Virus record (IMG/VR): IMGVR_UViG_3300017740_000027
Location: 1-35,308 of that record
DNA: 35,308 nucleotides
Strand: one strand, 5' to 3'
DNA from: a virus
Shown: piece by piece, positions 1 to 7,904 of the stretch
How the letters are laid out: each line of letters begins with the position of its first letter
How positions within the stretch are numbered: the stretch's first letter is position 1
Program-made: the position numbers and the translations under genes
Notes under the pieces: model-generated
Seen by the model: only the letters and a program-made list of their open reading frames with translations
Told to the model about the DNA's origin: nothing
Databases searched by the model: none

Positions 1-1264
1 ATGCAAATGGAGTATTTTTATATTTATCTAACTCTTCTCCAGAAGATCCATAAGTACCATTATTAAATAGTTGGAAAATACCATCGATAACAGCTTGTTT
101 TTTAACATCATCAAAAGCAAAGCCCTCATCAATTTCTTTTAACTTATTATCATAAAGTTTCCCATCTTTATCATAAAATTCAATTTCAGTTAATTTACAT
201 TCCCATTTAGCGCCATAAGTTTGAACTTCTTTCTTGATTCCCGTCCAATTTTTTAATTGATCTGAACCTACAGATACTTTAGGTGGAAGTCCTACTTTAT
301 TATAAAAATTCTCTTTAGTGCCTGTCCCTGATATAGCTCTATCCCACCATCCTGTAATTGCTTCTTTTAATCCTGGGTATAATTTATCATAAAAGGCGGA
401 TTCACCAACAGCGTCTGCTCCATTTTCTTGAAGAAGAGAAGCATAATCTTTTCCTATTTGGGAGTTTACACCATTAGATTTTAAAGTATACAAAGAAGGT
501 AAATTTACTTTAAGGGATTCAATTATATCCCCCATACTTATAATTTCTATTTTAATATCATAAGTTCCATCTTGTTGAAATGTCCATGAAAAATTAGATA
601 TTATTCCAAATGCAGCATCATAATTCCCAGCATATTTTTCTCGATATTCTTTAATCTTAGGATGAACTTTTTTATAGCTACTTTTCTTTTGTTTCCAAAA
701 CCAGTTATTTATTAATGTTTCCTGTGTATTTTGGACTTTCATATTATTATCTAAATACTTATCAAATCCCCATTCTAATAATACTGAGTATCCTAATCTC
801 ATATAGAGTACATCAATAACATCAAATTGATTTCTATTATGGGCTTTAATAGATAGTGTTGCTTTTTTAATAGAACCTCTATTTAAACATTTAAAATCCA
901 TATTAATTATTCCAGGCATTGGGGAATATCCAAACTGTTCAATTCCTCCAACCCCATAAGCTCTATTAGGACCTGATATTCCTGATCTTTGATTACCTTT
1001 ATTATCAGATAAACCATTAAATAATACATTTTGTTTAGCTAAAGTATCTCCTTCCCCCTCTTGATTTACTAAAGGATTACCTTTTAACAATTTTAATCTA
1101 TTTTCAGATAACTCTACCCCAGATGCTAATTTAACCCAAGCATTACGACCATTTAAATATTTTAATTCACTAGGACTTCTTAGGGGTTTACCATGTAATT
1201 TTTGCCTTGCAGAAACTTGTTCACTTACATAATCATCAAAGGGTTCACCTAATAAATTTGCCAT
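1..1264 (-). CDS. Putative baseplate structural protein, N-terminal 421 residues (cut by window edge)
   Basis: The reading frame is open from the ATG at 1264 to the left edge, so the C-terminus is missing. It begins MANLLGEPFDDYVSEQ. A region around residues 115-180 (GIINMDFK, then QFDVIDVLYMRLGYSVLLEW) resembles conserved stretches of large virion proteins encoded next to LysM tail proteins in marine T4-type phages; this is recalled, not searched. There is no signal peptide or membrane segment. The start lies 4 bases after the stop of the LysM-type gene, so the two are probably co-translated. The place in the gene order, after tape measure and LysM genes, points to a baseplate hub or wedge component. 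It could instead be a hub-lysozyme type protein; the missing end would decide. Confidence 0.6.
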   Translation of the reverse strand, partial: MANLLGEPFDDYVSEQVSARQKLHGKPLRSPSELKYLNGRNAWVKLASGVELSENRLKLLKGNPLVNQEGEGDTLAKQNVLFNGLSDNKGNQRSGISGPNRAYGVGGIEQFGYSPMPGIINMDFKCLNRGSIKKATLSIKAHNRNQFDVIDVLYMRLGYSVLLEWGFDKYLDNNMKVQNTQETLINNWFWKQKKSSYKKVHPKIKEYREKYAGNYDAAFGIISNFSWTFQQDGTYDIKIEIISMGDIIESLKVNLPSLYTLKSNGVNSQIGKDYASLLQENGADAVGESAFYDKLYPGLKEAITGWWDRAISGTGTKENFYNKVGLPPKVSVGSDQLKNWTGIKKEVQTYGAKWECKLTEIEFYDKDGKLYDNKLKEIDEGFAFDDVKKQAVIDGIFQLFNNGTYGSSGEELDKYKNTPFA

Positions 1265-1268
1265 AACT

Positions 1269-1568
1269 TTATTCGTTTATTTCATTATAATCTGCAATAG
1301 TATTTGTTGGATTTGCTGGGATTCTAATTTGGGATCCAATAGGAGGAGTTAATGAATCTTTTTTTAGTTTACTATTAGCATTAGCTATAACCCACCATAA
1401 TGAAGAATCACCATAATATTCTTGGGCTAAAGTATCATATCTATCTCCTATAGTTGAAAAAACATAAGTATCACTATTTAATCTTGGGATATCAGGATAT
1501 CTTACGGTTTTATATATTTGACTTCCTTTTTTTGAGGTAGTTTTATTTATATCAGCATATCTATTCAT
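1269..1568 (-). CDS. LysM-type baseplate/tail protein (99 aa)
   Basis: Small protein with one LysM-like region at about residues 35-86: a YDTLAQEYYG segment, then WWVIANAN, and the closing GSQIRIP. This is the usual layout of LysM modules in phage tail proteins, such as the T4 gp53 and P2 gpX types, which help lock the baseplate around the hub. At 99 residues it is much shorter than T4 gp53 (about 196), so strict gp53 orthology is not claimed. Its ATG overlaps the stop of the 635-residue gene as TAATG, a coupled-translation arrangement, and the next gene begins 4 bases after its stop. Role as a baseplate component is inferred from the domain and neighbours. Confidence 0.7.
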   Translation of the reverse strand: MNRYADINKTTSKKGSQIYKTVRYPDIPRLNSDTYVFSTIGDRYDTLAQEYYGDSSLWWVIANANSKLKKDSLTPPIGSQIRIPANPTNTIADYNEINE

Positions 1569-3475
1569 TATTCTAAATCTATATTTTCAGGAGCTACTTT
1601 TTCAGCTTCTTTTAATGTAGGAGTATATTGGTAATTTGAAGCTTCTGTGGATGTACTATTACTAAGAGCAATGTATTGTTGTGGTCCATATTTACTAACA
1701 CTTCCACCAGTTTTTTCATAATCATTATCTTGCAATTCTGGTCTGAATTTATGGATTGGGGTAAATGTCATACTTACATTAACTATATGAGGCATTTCTT
1801 TTACACTATTATCACCTGTTCCTTTTCCATCCGATACAGTATCATTAATAGCTATTTCCCAAGGTGATTCTGTAGGTACTGATAAGTCAAATTTACTAAT
1901 AAATCCTGGAAGTTCATAGCACCAACCTCCTAAAGTTAGTTGATGTAAAGCCCCACCCATTAAACCTGTAGTTCCATATTCAGGGGCTAAAGTTGATGCA
2001 ATAAAATTTAATTTTTTATATTGGGCCATTAATTCAGGTCTTGATTGCGCTGCTACAGTGAATGATACGCTAACTCCTCTACTAAACCCACCGTATTTGT
2101 AAAAGTCTTCACCTCTTCCCATATATTTTAAAGAATCCCATTTACTGCTATAGTTATCTGTAAAACTATTTATAAATGCTCTAAAATGGGTATATATTTT
2201 TTTACCATCTCTTAATAAAGTAGCTACTCTAAATTTAACTAAATCATTAATTCCATCTTCATCAGATCCTCTTACATTTTGAGAATTATAAATAGGTAAA
2301 AAATTAATTCTATCTGTTATATTTCTTTTACCATCTATAAGCTTTCCTCTAGTATAACTAATAATATCTCCTTTTTGACCAGGGGATGAGTAATTTATTC
2401 TTGAGGTGCTTCTACCATCTATAGTTCTGCTATTTTCTGGATTGTATGAAGGTGCTATACCTGTTACTGTGCTTGTGATAGCTTCTTTTAGTATTGGTAC
2501 TCTAAAATCTCTCTGTTGAGATTCTGCTTTATTGAAGGTAGTACTAAAATTAATAGGCTTATATTCTCTTTCAGAACCATCAACAAGTGTATAGTTAATA
2601 CCAGATTGGGTTATAGATAATAATTCATTATAAGTCCAAGATTTAGTTCCACCTGCAAAAATCATTGATTTACCTACTGAATTTTTATCTAAAATTGTTC
2701 TTGGAGTTAAATTTAACCCTATAGAATGAGAAGCTTTTCTAATACTAGTTTTACCAAAACCTAATATGGCTCCAGGTCCACCTTGATATGACATTAATTC
2801 TCCTGATTGTCCTAATGAAGGATTATAAGTTATATCTCCTATAGGATAACTTATACCTAATGAAATAGTTTCAGCTAAATTAATTAACCTATTATTAATT
2901 ATCTTAGGATTGTCTCCTAAATGTAATAGTTTTTCATTTTTAATAATTGAATCATATGTATTTAAACCTAATCCAGTATTATATAATTCTTTGCCTCCCA
3001 ATGTCATAGGAGATGTTGGATCTGTACCTAGAAAATTTACATGAGCTCCTAAAAATCCAGTTCCTGCTTGTAATAAAGTAGATAAAGGAGTATAAACTCC
3101 TTGATTAATAGGACCATTTTGTTTTGATTCTAATGGGTTAGCATCTAAAGGAATTCTGAAACCTCCATAACCACCGCCATTTGAAGCTTGTGTTTTAACT
3201 GATGTTTTTGATAGTAGATTTTGCTTTGCTATAAATAAAAAACCACTTGGAGATTTTAAATTAAAAAAGTATTTAGATAATCTACCTACATCTTCGGCAG
3301 CATCAGGGATAGCATTTAATCCTCCCCTTAGCAAAAAATCCTCTGTTGAATTATTAGTAGGTTCTTTATCTATATCTTTTTGGATAAAGGGTTGTCCACT
3401 ATAACCTAAATCAGGTCTATCTTTACTATACTTTAAAGACTTAAGGTCTGTTTTAAGATTTCTTAAATTAGACAT
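1568..3475 (-). CDS. Large putative baseplate protein (635 aa)
   Basis: No enzymatic motif is visible. The N-terminal third is rich in Gly, Asn and Pro. The C-terminal third (about residues 430-600) contains FINSFTDNYSSKWDSL, then MGRGEDFYKYGGFSRGVSVS, then an alternating hydrophobic stretch ending VSMTFTPIH. I associate this pattern with tail-tube-fold baseplate proteins encoded just before LysM proteins in large myoviruses; this is recall, not a search. It starts 3 bases after the stop of the 102-residue gene and its stop overlaps the LysM gene start. It probably belongs to the inner baseplate or the tube-baseplate junction. A weak GGAAGGA lies about 9-10 bases upstream of the ATG, inside the previous gene. 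Confidence 0.55.
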   Translation of the reverse strand: MSNLRNLKTDLKSLKYSKDRPDLGYSGQPFIQKDIDKEPTNNSTEDFLLRGGLNAIPDAAEDVGRLSKYFFNLKSPSGFLFIAKQNLLSKTSVKTQASNGGGYGGFRIPLDANPLESKQNGPINQGVYTPLSTLLQAGTGFLGAHVNFLGTDPTSPMTLGGKELYNTGLGLNTYDSIIKNEKLLHLGDNPKIINNRLINLAETISLGISYPIGDITYNPSLGQSGELMSYQGGPGAILGFGKTSIRKASHSIGLNLTPRTILDKNSVGKSMIFAGGTKSWTYNELLSITQSGINYTLVDGSEREYKPINFSTTFNKAESQQRDFRVPILKEAITSTVTGIAPSYNPENSRTIDGRSTSRINYSSPGQKGDIISYTRGKLIDGKRNITDRINFLPIYNSQNVRGSDEDGINDLVKFRVATLLRDGKKIYTHFRAFINSFTDNYSSKWDSLKYMGRGEDFYKYGGFSRGVSVSFTVAAQSRPELMAQYKKLNFIASTLAPEYGTTGLMGGALHQLTLGGWCYELPGFISKFDLSVPTESPWEIAINDTVSDGKGTGDNSVKEMPHIVNVSMTFTPIHKFRPELQDNDYEKTGGSVSKYGPQQYIALSNSTSTEASNYQYTPTLKEAEKVAPENIDLE

Positions 3476-3478
3476 CTA

Positions 3479-3787
3479 TTAAATCCTTCCTATTCCTGCA
3501 TCGGGTGCGCTATTTTTATAAGTACCTTTTTCAAAGGTATTATTTATAGGTAAGGTTTGACCATCCCTATTAGGTGCTTTAGGTTTTTTCCCATTTAAAT
3601 CCAATATTGATGGAGATGGAGCTCCTAAAATTTCAGGATTACCATTTATTGAATAATCAAAATGTAATTTTGATTGTTTCAAATCTCCTACTACTGCATC
3701 TCTTTCGGATTGTAAATTAGAAGAATTACCCCCTTGACCAGCTCCAAAAGTTGATCCTTTTTTTTCAAATTTTTCTTTTAGTCCCAT
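3479..3787 (-). CDS. Small unknown protein of the baseplate operon (102 aa)
   Basis: Not recognised. The protein is hydrophilic, with a Lys-rich start (MGLKEKFEKKGSTFGAG), many Gly/Asn/Pro residues, and no predicted membrane segment or catalytic motif. It is the first gene after a TATTTATAA motif that lies 15 bases upstream of its ATG, and the 635-residue baseplate gene follows after 3 bases. It therefore probably heads a baseplate operon (102, 635, 99, then the left-edge gene). A small structural or assembly role is the natural guess, but nothing in the sequence proves it. Confidence 0.6.
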   Translation of the reverse strand: MGLKEKFEKKGSTFGAGQGGNSSNLQSERDAVVGDLKQSKLHFDYSINGNPEILGAPSPSILDLNGKKPKAPNRDGQTLPINNTFEKGTYKNSAPDAGIGRI

Positions 3788-3802
3788 TGTGTTATTATTT
3801 TA

Positions 3803-3811
3803 TTATAAATA
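3803..3811 (-). promoter_or_regulatory. TATTTATAA motif, putative late promoter
   Basis: The coding strand reads AATATTTATAATAAAATAA; the motif ends 15 bases before the ATG of the 102-residue gene. It would start the baseplate operon. Confidence 0.5.
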
Positions 3812-3817
3812 TTAATA

Positions 3818-6220
3818 TTATTGAACTGCTCGTTCAGATGTATTAATTTCTTGTCCTACTTGATTACCATTCATTTCTATAGTTGAAGATTTAGCTAATA
3901 TTTGCCTATTTACCCCTATTAAAGTTTGGATTTCTGATATTAGAACAGCATCTCTTCTAGCTCCTCCTCCTCGTCCAGATTTTTTCTCACCCATTAAATC
4001 AGTTCCTGCAACAATCTGATCATCAGGGTGAAGTTGTACTGTTCCAAATTCTCCAGATACTACTGGTCCTTTTTTAGGATCAATAACACCATCTTTTAAT
4101 GCAGCGTACATAGCTCCTGCCGCAACTAAACCTAAAGCTAAACCAATAGTAGCACCAATAGGATTAGAAACAAAAGCTGCAGCTACCCCACCAATTCTAG
4201 CTAAGGCTTTCATTTTTTCTTCTCTGGTTTCTTTTTTCTTTATTCCAAGCCCTATTGCAGATGCAATATTAGATCCTACTATAGCAGCTTGAGTTAAAAC
4301 ATAAAGACCTGATATTATTTTTACAGTTTTTGCTAATTTTCTAGCAAATCCATCAGAAGCCATTAAACCTTGAACCATTTCTAATATTGGAACTGCCATT
4401 TCAGCAAACATTTCTTGAACTCTTTCCATAGTAGCTGCAAATTGATCAGCTACGGATGCTGATTCTAATTGAGCTTTTAAATTTTCATCACTTATACCTT
4501 TTGAGGCTTCTTCATGAGATAAACCTTTTGCTCTATCTTCATTGTATTTTTGTTGAGCAGAGTCTAAACTATCAAATCCTGCTGCTCTAACAGCTTCTAA
4601 TTGTTCCTGCTCCTTAACCATTTCAGCTAATTGCTCTCTATTCATTCCTAAGGCCTTAGCTGCTTGTTCTTGTGCTATAACATTTTTAGTTTCAAAAGCA
4701 TTCATAATTGCCTTATTCCCTAAAACTTCTTCTGCTACCTTAGCCATATCTCCTTCTAAAGCCGCTTGTCTTGCTTTTTCTAGATTAATTTCTTGCCCTA
4801 ATAATAATTCTGCTTCAAGTTCTGCTTGTATTGAACTTTCAAAATCTAATAAACTAGAAGCTATACCCTCTACTCCTGCTAGATTTGTACCTAATGCTTT
4901 AGCAGCCATTACTTGGTTAGTTAATTCATCAAGATTCCCTTTAAAGGTTAATTGGAGGGATTTAGAAGATTTACCTATAGCATCTTGAACCTTTTTTATG
5001 CTCATTGTTAAACCTTTTTCTTTGTTTAACTGTATTACTTTTAGTTTTTGAGATTTTAAAATATCTTTTGCTCCTTTGCCTGTTTTTATAGACTGCATAG
5101 CAAGTAATTCTTGTGTTTCTGCAGACATTTTAGTTCTTAAAGCTATAGAAGTCATGTCAGCAGTTAATTCATTGCTGAATTTTACATTAGAACCCATTAA
5201 TTCATTTAATCTTCCTTGAGTTTCCAATAAACCTCTAGAACTAACTAAAATATCACCTGAATTTTGAGCTACTTCTATCATTTCATCTTTAAGCTTTAAA
5301 GTTTCTTTATAGGATATTCCTTGATTTTTAGCAAAATCTCCAGCTGCTTTATCAACTGCCATCATATTTGTTACAAGAAATCCTACAGATGCTTGGAACA
5401 TATTAGCTAAAGAAAAAGCTTCACCCATATTTTTAACTAGGTTTTTTATAGTTAAACCAAGCGCAGAAGATTTATTCTCAGCAGATACAAATTCTTTTTT
5501 TGCTTTTTCTATAGCAGATGCTATTCCTAAAGAGGGAAGTCCTGCTTTTTGTAAAGCTTTATCTAACCCCGCAGCAGCTTCACCAGCAAAACCTAATCCT
5601 TTTGTAAATTTATCTTCTAATTCAATTCGTTTTATTAATTGTTTTTCAAGATTGTCAAAAACTTTAGATTGGTCTCTTCTTATACCTGCAGCTGTCTGTA
5701 AAGCATCAGCTTCTTTATTATTTCCTTCTTCTCTTAATTTATTTACTTCAGCTTGTAATCTTTTTTCTTCTATTCCTCTTTTAGATATTATGCCCTTACT
5801 ATGTAATAAAGCTTTTGCTGCGTCAGAAGCTTGTTTTCTATTTGCTTTTATCTTTTCTTGCATAGATAAAAGTTGTTTTTTATTAAAGGATGAAATATTT
5901 GATTCTTCATTAGCTAGTTTATTAGCCTGAGCAGTCATACCCTTTAAACCTTTAACCATTTGGTTTTGTTTAGAGTATTGTTTAGAAAGTTCTCCTGTAA
6001 TAGCTTTTAGCTGGTCAGCCATGTCATTAAAGCTTCTATTAGCTTTTCTGACTTCTTCATTTATGTCTTGTTGGAGTTTTTTAAAATCCTCTTCAGCAGT
6101 TATTCCTTCTCTGATGTCTTCAGCTCTTCTTCTAAACCCAGCTGCTACTTTATCATTTAGTTCAACAGAATTTTGTAAAAGTTGATTAATTTTTTCTATT
6201 TCAGCAGCATTTTTAGACAT
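3818..6220 (-). CDS. Tail tape measure protein (800 aa)
   Basis: Sets tail length and occupies the tube lumen before DNA ejection. The N-terminal 220 residues are dominated by charged, Lys/Glu/Gln-rich helix, probably coiled coil. The middle is Ala-rich helix with a further coiled-coil stretch around residues 480-600. Two hydrophobic segments follow at about 640-665 (VLTQAAIVGSNIASAIGLGI) and 675-708 (NPIGATIGLALGLVAAGAMY), typical of tape measures that insert in the host membrane. The last 40 residues contain EMNGNQVG, an ending I recall from marine phage tape measures. It directly follows the chaperone pair, which is the standard tail order. T4 gp29 has 590 residues, so this tail may be longer. 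Confidence 0.85.
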   Translation of the reverse strand: MSKNAAEIEKINQLLQNSVELNDKVAAGFRRRAEDIREGITAEEDFKKLQQDINEEVRKANRSFNDMADQLKAITGELSKQYSKQNQMVKGLKGMTAQANKLANEESNISSFNKKQLLSMQEKIKANRKQASDAAKALLHSKGIISKRGIEEKRLQAEVNKLREEGNNKEADALQTAAGIRRDQSKVFDNLEKQLIKRIELEDKFTKGLGFAGEAAAGLDKALQKAGLPSLGIASAIEKAKKEFVSAENKSSALGLTIKNLVKNMGEAFSLANMFQASVGFLVTNMMAVDKAAGDFAKNQGISYKETLKLKDEMIEVAQNSGDILVSSRGLLETQGRLNELMGSNVKFSNELTADMTSIALRTKMSAETQELLAMQSIKTGKGAKDILKSQKLKVIQLNKEKGLTMSIKKVQDAIGKSSKSLQLTFKGNLDELTNQVMAAKALGTNLAGVEGIASSLLDFESSIQAELEAELLLGQEINLEKARQAALEGDMAKVAEEVLGNKAIMNAFETKNVIAQEQAAKALGMNREQLAEMVKEQEQLEAVRAAGFDSLDSAQQKYNEDRAKGLSHEEASKGISDENLKAQLESASVADQFAATMERVQEMFAEMAVPILEMVQGLMASDGFARKLAKTVKIISGLYVLTQAAIVGSNIASAIGLGIKKKETREEKMKALARIGGVAAAFVSNPIGATIGLALGLVAAGAMYAALKDGVIDPKKGPVVSGEFGTVQLHPDDQIVAGTDLMGEKKSGRGGGARRDAVLISEIQTLIGVNRQILAKSSTIEMNGNQVGQEINTSERAVQ

Positions 6221-6232
6221 AAAGAGTGTTTA

Positions 6233-6241
6233 TTATAAATA
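6233..6241 (-). promoter_or_regulatory. TATTTATAA motif, putative late promoter
   Basis: The coding strand reads GTATTTATAATAAACACTC; the motif ends 12 bases before the tape measure ATG. The motif lies in the gap after the chaperone extension. Confidence 0.5.
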
Positions 6242-6251
6242 CTAAAAAATA

Positions 6252-6563
6252 CTATTTTTTAGCCCTTTGTGTAGTATAGCTTGATTTTTTAGATTGATCT
6301 TGAAATGCTTTTTTCATATGTTCTGGGAGAGGATCTCCCATATTTGCTGAAGTTGAATTTTGATCATTAGTAGCCTTTTTTAAAGCATCATTTTGACTTT
6401 TTAAGTCTTTACTAATTCTGTTTAAAGTAAATTTTCTTAACCATAGGGGCATATTATAAACAGTTTCATAATCAAATCCCCCATTTCCATAAAAAATTAT
6501 ATCATGGATATTTTCAAATATAGAAATTCTATATTTAGGAGTCAGGCCAAAGAAACCCGGCTG
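6252..6563 (-). CDS. Tail assembly chaperone extension, probably made by +1 frameshift from the gp26-like gene
   Basis: A conventional ATG at 6452 would give only 66 residues (MPLWLRKF...). The same frame is open upstream to a TGA at 6564-6566, and the extra stretch reads like protein: KYRISIFENIHDIIFYG, then NGGFDYETVYN, running straight into MPLWLRKF. No ATG, GTG or TTG start exists in this upstream stretch. The simplest reading is that ribosomes enter from the overlapping gp26-like gene by a +1 shift, giving a long chaperone isoform as in the G/GT pairs of many tailed phages. The C-terminus is Lys/Gln/Ser-rich. It sits between the gp26-like gene and the tape measure gene, where such chaperones belong. 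If no shift occurs, the 66-residue protein from 6452 is the alternative; T4 gp51 would be a possible counterpart. Confidence 0.65.
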   Translation of the reverse strand, partial: QPGFFGLTPKYRISIFENIHDIIFYGNGGFDYETVYNMPLWLRKFTLNRISKDLKSQNDALKKATNDQNSTSANMGDPLPEHMKKAFQDQSKKSSYTTQRAKK

Positions 6564-7272
6564 TCATAGGAACGACAGCACCCTCCTCTACACCATTTTC
6601 GCCCATATAATCAAATTTCATTTGAATATCAGGCTGATTTTCTCTAATATGTTCTCTAAGTGATCTAGAATCTCTAGCTAGCATATAGTTATCTACGAAA
6701 TCTCTAATTGTTTTATTTTCCGTTTCCCCATTAACTGACTGAATTATATATTTTAATCTAGTAGACATATCAGGAGATGATTGTTTATCTAACTTTTTAA
6801 GACCTTTAACTTCAGACTCTATATTTTTTTCATCTCTATTAGTTAATATTTTATAGGTAATAGCTGTATTAGTATGAGGTAATGTATAAGCAAATTCATT
6901 TTTTCCTTCTATCATATCGCCCTCTTTTAAAAATTTAGTTTCTAGTTCAGTTAAATCTATTGAAACATTATCTCCTTTGTATATAAAATCATAATCTTTA
7001 CCATACCCTAAAATACGTGCAGCTACTAAAATAGCATTTCTATCTCCTACTATCATGTCATCATAATTTACTTTAGAAATTACTAAGGATTTTAATAATT
7101 TATCTATTACTATTCCTTGTTTAATATAGTTTTGGTTGGTTAAAATATCTTCTTCTTTAGCAGTCATATATTTCATTTCTACTTTACCTTCAGATAAAGG
7201 ATTATCTTTAGGGTATACTAAACCTCTTGATGGTAATTCTATAGTTTCTGTTGGGAATTTAAATTCGCTCAT
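6535..7272 (-). CDS. gp26: Tail/baseplate assembly chaperone, T4 gp26 (T4_baseplate) family (245 aa)
   Basis: The N-terminus carries ETIELPSRGLVYPKDNPL, followed by MKYMTAKEEDILTNQNYIKQG and an Asp/Val-rich segment ending ILVAARILGYG. This matches what I know of the T4 gp26-like family, often found between the tube and tape measure genes and behaving like a tail assembly chaperone. It is somewhat longer than T4 gp26 (about 208). The last codons (TTT CTT TGG CCT GAC TCC TAA) overlap the +1 frame of the next gene. Upstream are a strong terminator and a TATTTATAA motif 29 bases before the ATG, so it probably heads its own transcript. Confidence 0.75.
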   Translation of the reverse strand: MSEFKFPTETIELPSRGLVYPKDNPLSEGKVEMKYMTAKEEDILTNQNYIKQGIVIDKLLKSLVISKVNYDDMIVGDRNAILVAARILGYGKDYDFIYKGDNVSIDLTELETKFLKEGDMIEGKNEFAYTLPHTNTAITYKILTNRDEKNIESEVKGLKKLDKQSSPDMSTRLKYIIQSVNGETENKTIRDFVDNYMLARDSRSLREHIRENQPDIQMKFDYMGENGVEEGAVVPMTAGFLWPDS

Positions 7273-7301
7273 AATCTTTTATTTAAAATAACTTAATTTT
7301 G

Positions 7302-7310
7302 TTATAAATA
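7302..7310 (-). promoter_or_regulatory. TATTTATAA motif, putative late promoter
   Basis: The coding strand reads GGTATTTATAACAAAATTAAG; the motif ends 29 bases before the gp26-like ATG. It lies directly downstream of the terminator at 7318-7346, which supports a fresh transcription start here. Confidence 0.55.
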
Positions 7311-7317
7311 CCAATAT

Positions 7318-7346
7318 AAAAAAGGAGCTTGACATAGCCAAGCTCC
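7318..7346 (-). terminator. Intrinsic terminator after the tail tube gene
   Basis: On the minus strand GGAGCTTG pairs perfectly with CAAGCTCC around a 7-base loop, followed by a run of six T. It begins 24 bases after the tube gene stop and would keep abundant tube mRNA from running into the chaperone genes. Confidence 0.9.
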
Positions 7347-7370
7347 CTCTAATAAAATATTTAAGTATTT

Positions 7371-7859
7371 TTAGAAATTTAATACTGCGTAGTCTATTGC
7401 TACTTCAATTGATAAGTTAATTGCTGTATCTACTGTGTCCCAATTATACTCTCCAAAGTTAGTATTTACAATAAATGCACCTTTTAATATCCATTCTGAA
7501 ACAATATCACCTACAGGTCCTAATACATTGATAGTTAAATCTTTTTTATAAAAATCAGAATAACCATCTCTACCTGTTACTGATTCATGATGTAATCTTA
7601 CCCATTCCATAGTTGCTTGTGCACCTGAAGGAGTGATTGGATCAAATAACGTCATTGTAACGTTTTGCCATATTGATTTACCTTTAACTTTTCTTTCAAC
7701 ATTAATGTGATTTAAAGTTACTACACCTTGTTGTAATGTTACAGCACTAACTTGTTTAATTAGGTAGCTAGGCATCCCATCCATGTATAGGATAAACCTA
7801 TTCGCTTGTTTGGGTTCAAACGCTGTATAAAATATTTCATTGGGATCTATTACTGCCAT
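7371..7859 (-). CDS. gp19: Tail tube protein, T4 gp19-like (162 aa)
   Basis: Forms the hexameric rings of the inner tail tube. Its length matches T4 gp19 (163). The N-terminus MAVIDPNEIFYTAFEPKQAN is followed by RFILYMDGMPSYLIKQVSAV and the VERKVKGKSIW segment, which is the usual start of the tube beta-barrel. The mid-region PITPSGAQATMEWVRLHHES and an ending of alternating hydrophobic residues (INLSIEVAIDYAVLNF) also fit the gp19 family. It follows the sheath gene and has its own upstream motif and a strong terminator, consistent with the high copy number this protein needs. Confidence 0.92.
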   Translation of the reverse strand: MAVIDPNEIFYTAFEPKQANRFILYMDGMPSYLIKQVSAVTLQQGVVTLNHINVERKVKGKSIWQNVTMTLFDPITPSGAQATMEWVRLHHESVTGRDGYSDFYKKDLTINVLGPVGDIVSEWILKGAFIVNTNFGEYNWDTVDTAINLSIEVAIDYAVLNF

Positions 7860-7879
7860 TTTTTATTGTTTATTTTCGA

Positions 7880-7888
7880 TTATAAATA
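7880..7888 (-). promoter_or_regulatory. TATTTATAA motif, putative late promoter
   Basis: The coding strand reads GATATTTATAATCGAAAATA; the motif ends 20 bases before the tail tube ATG, in the short gap after the sheath gene. Confidence 0.5.
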
Positions 7889-7904
7889 TCTAATTTTTTA
7901 ATTT

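Noticed and set aside
1676-1867. Plus-strand open frames in several places (for example 1676-1867, 5652-5930, 13967-14260, 15442-15630, 27256-27549)
   Set aside because: All lie opposite well-supported minus-strand genes, have biased composition, and show no start region or family features.
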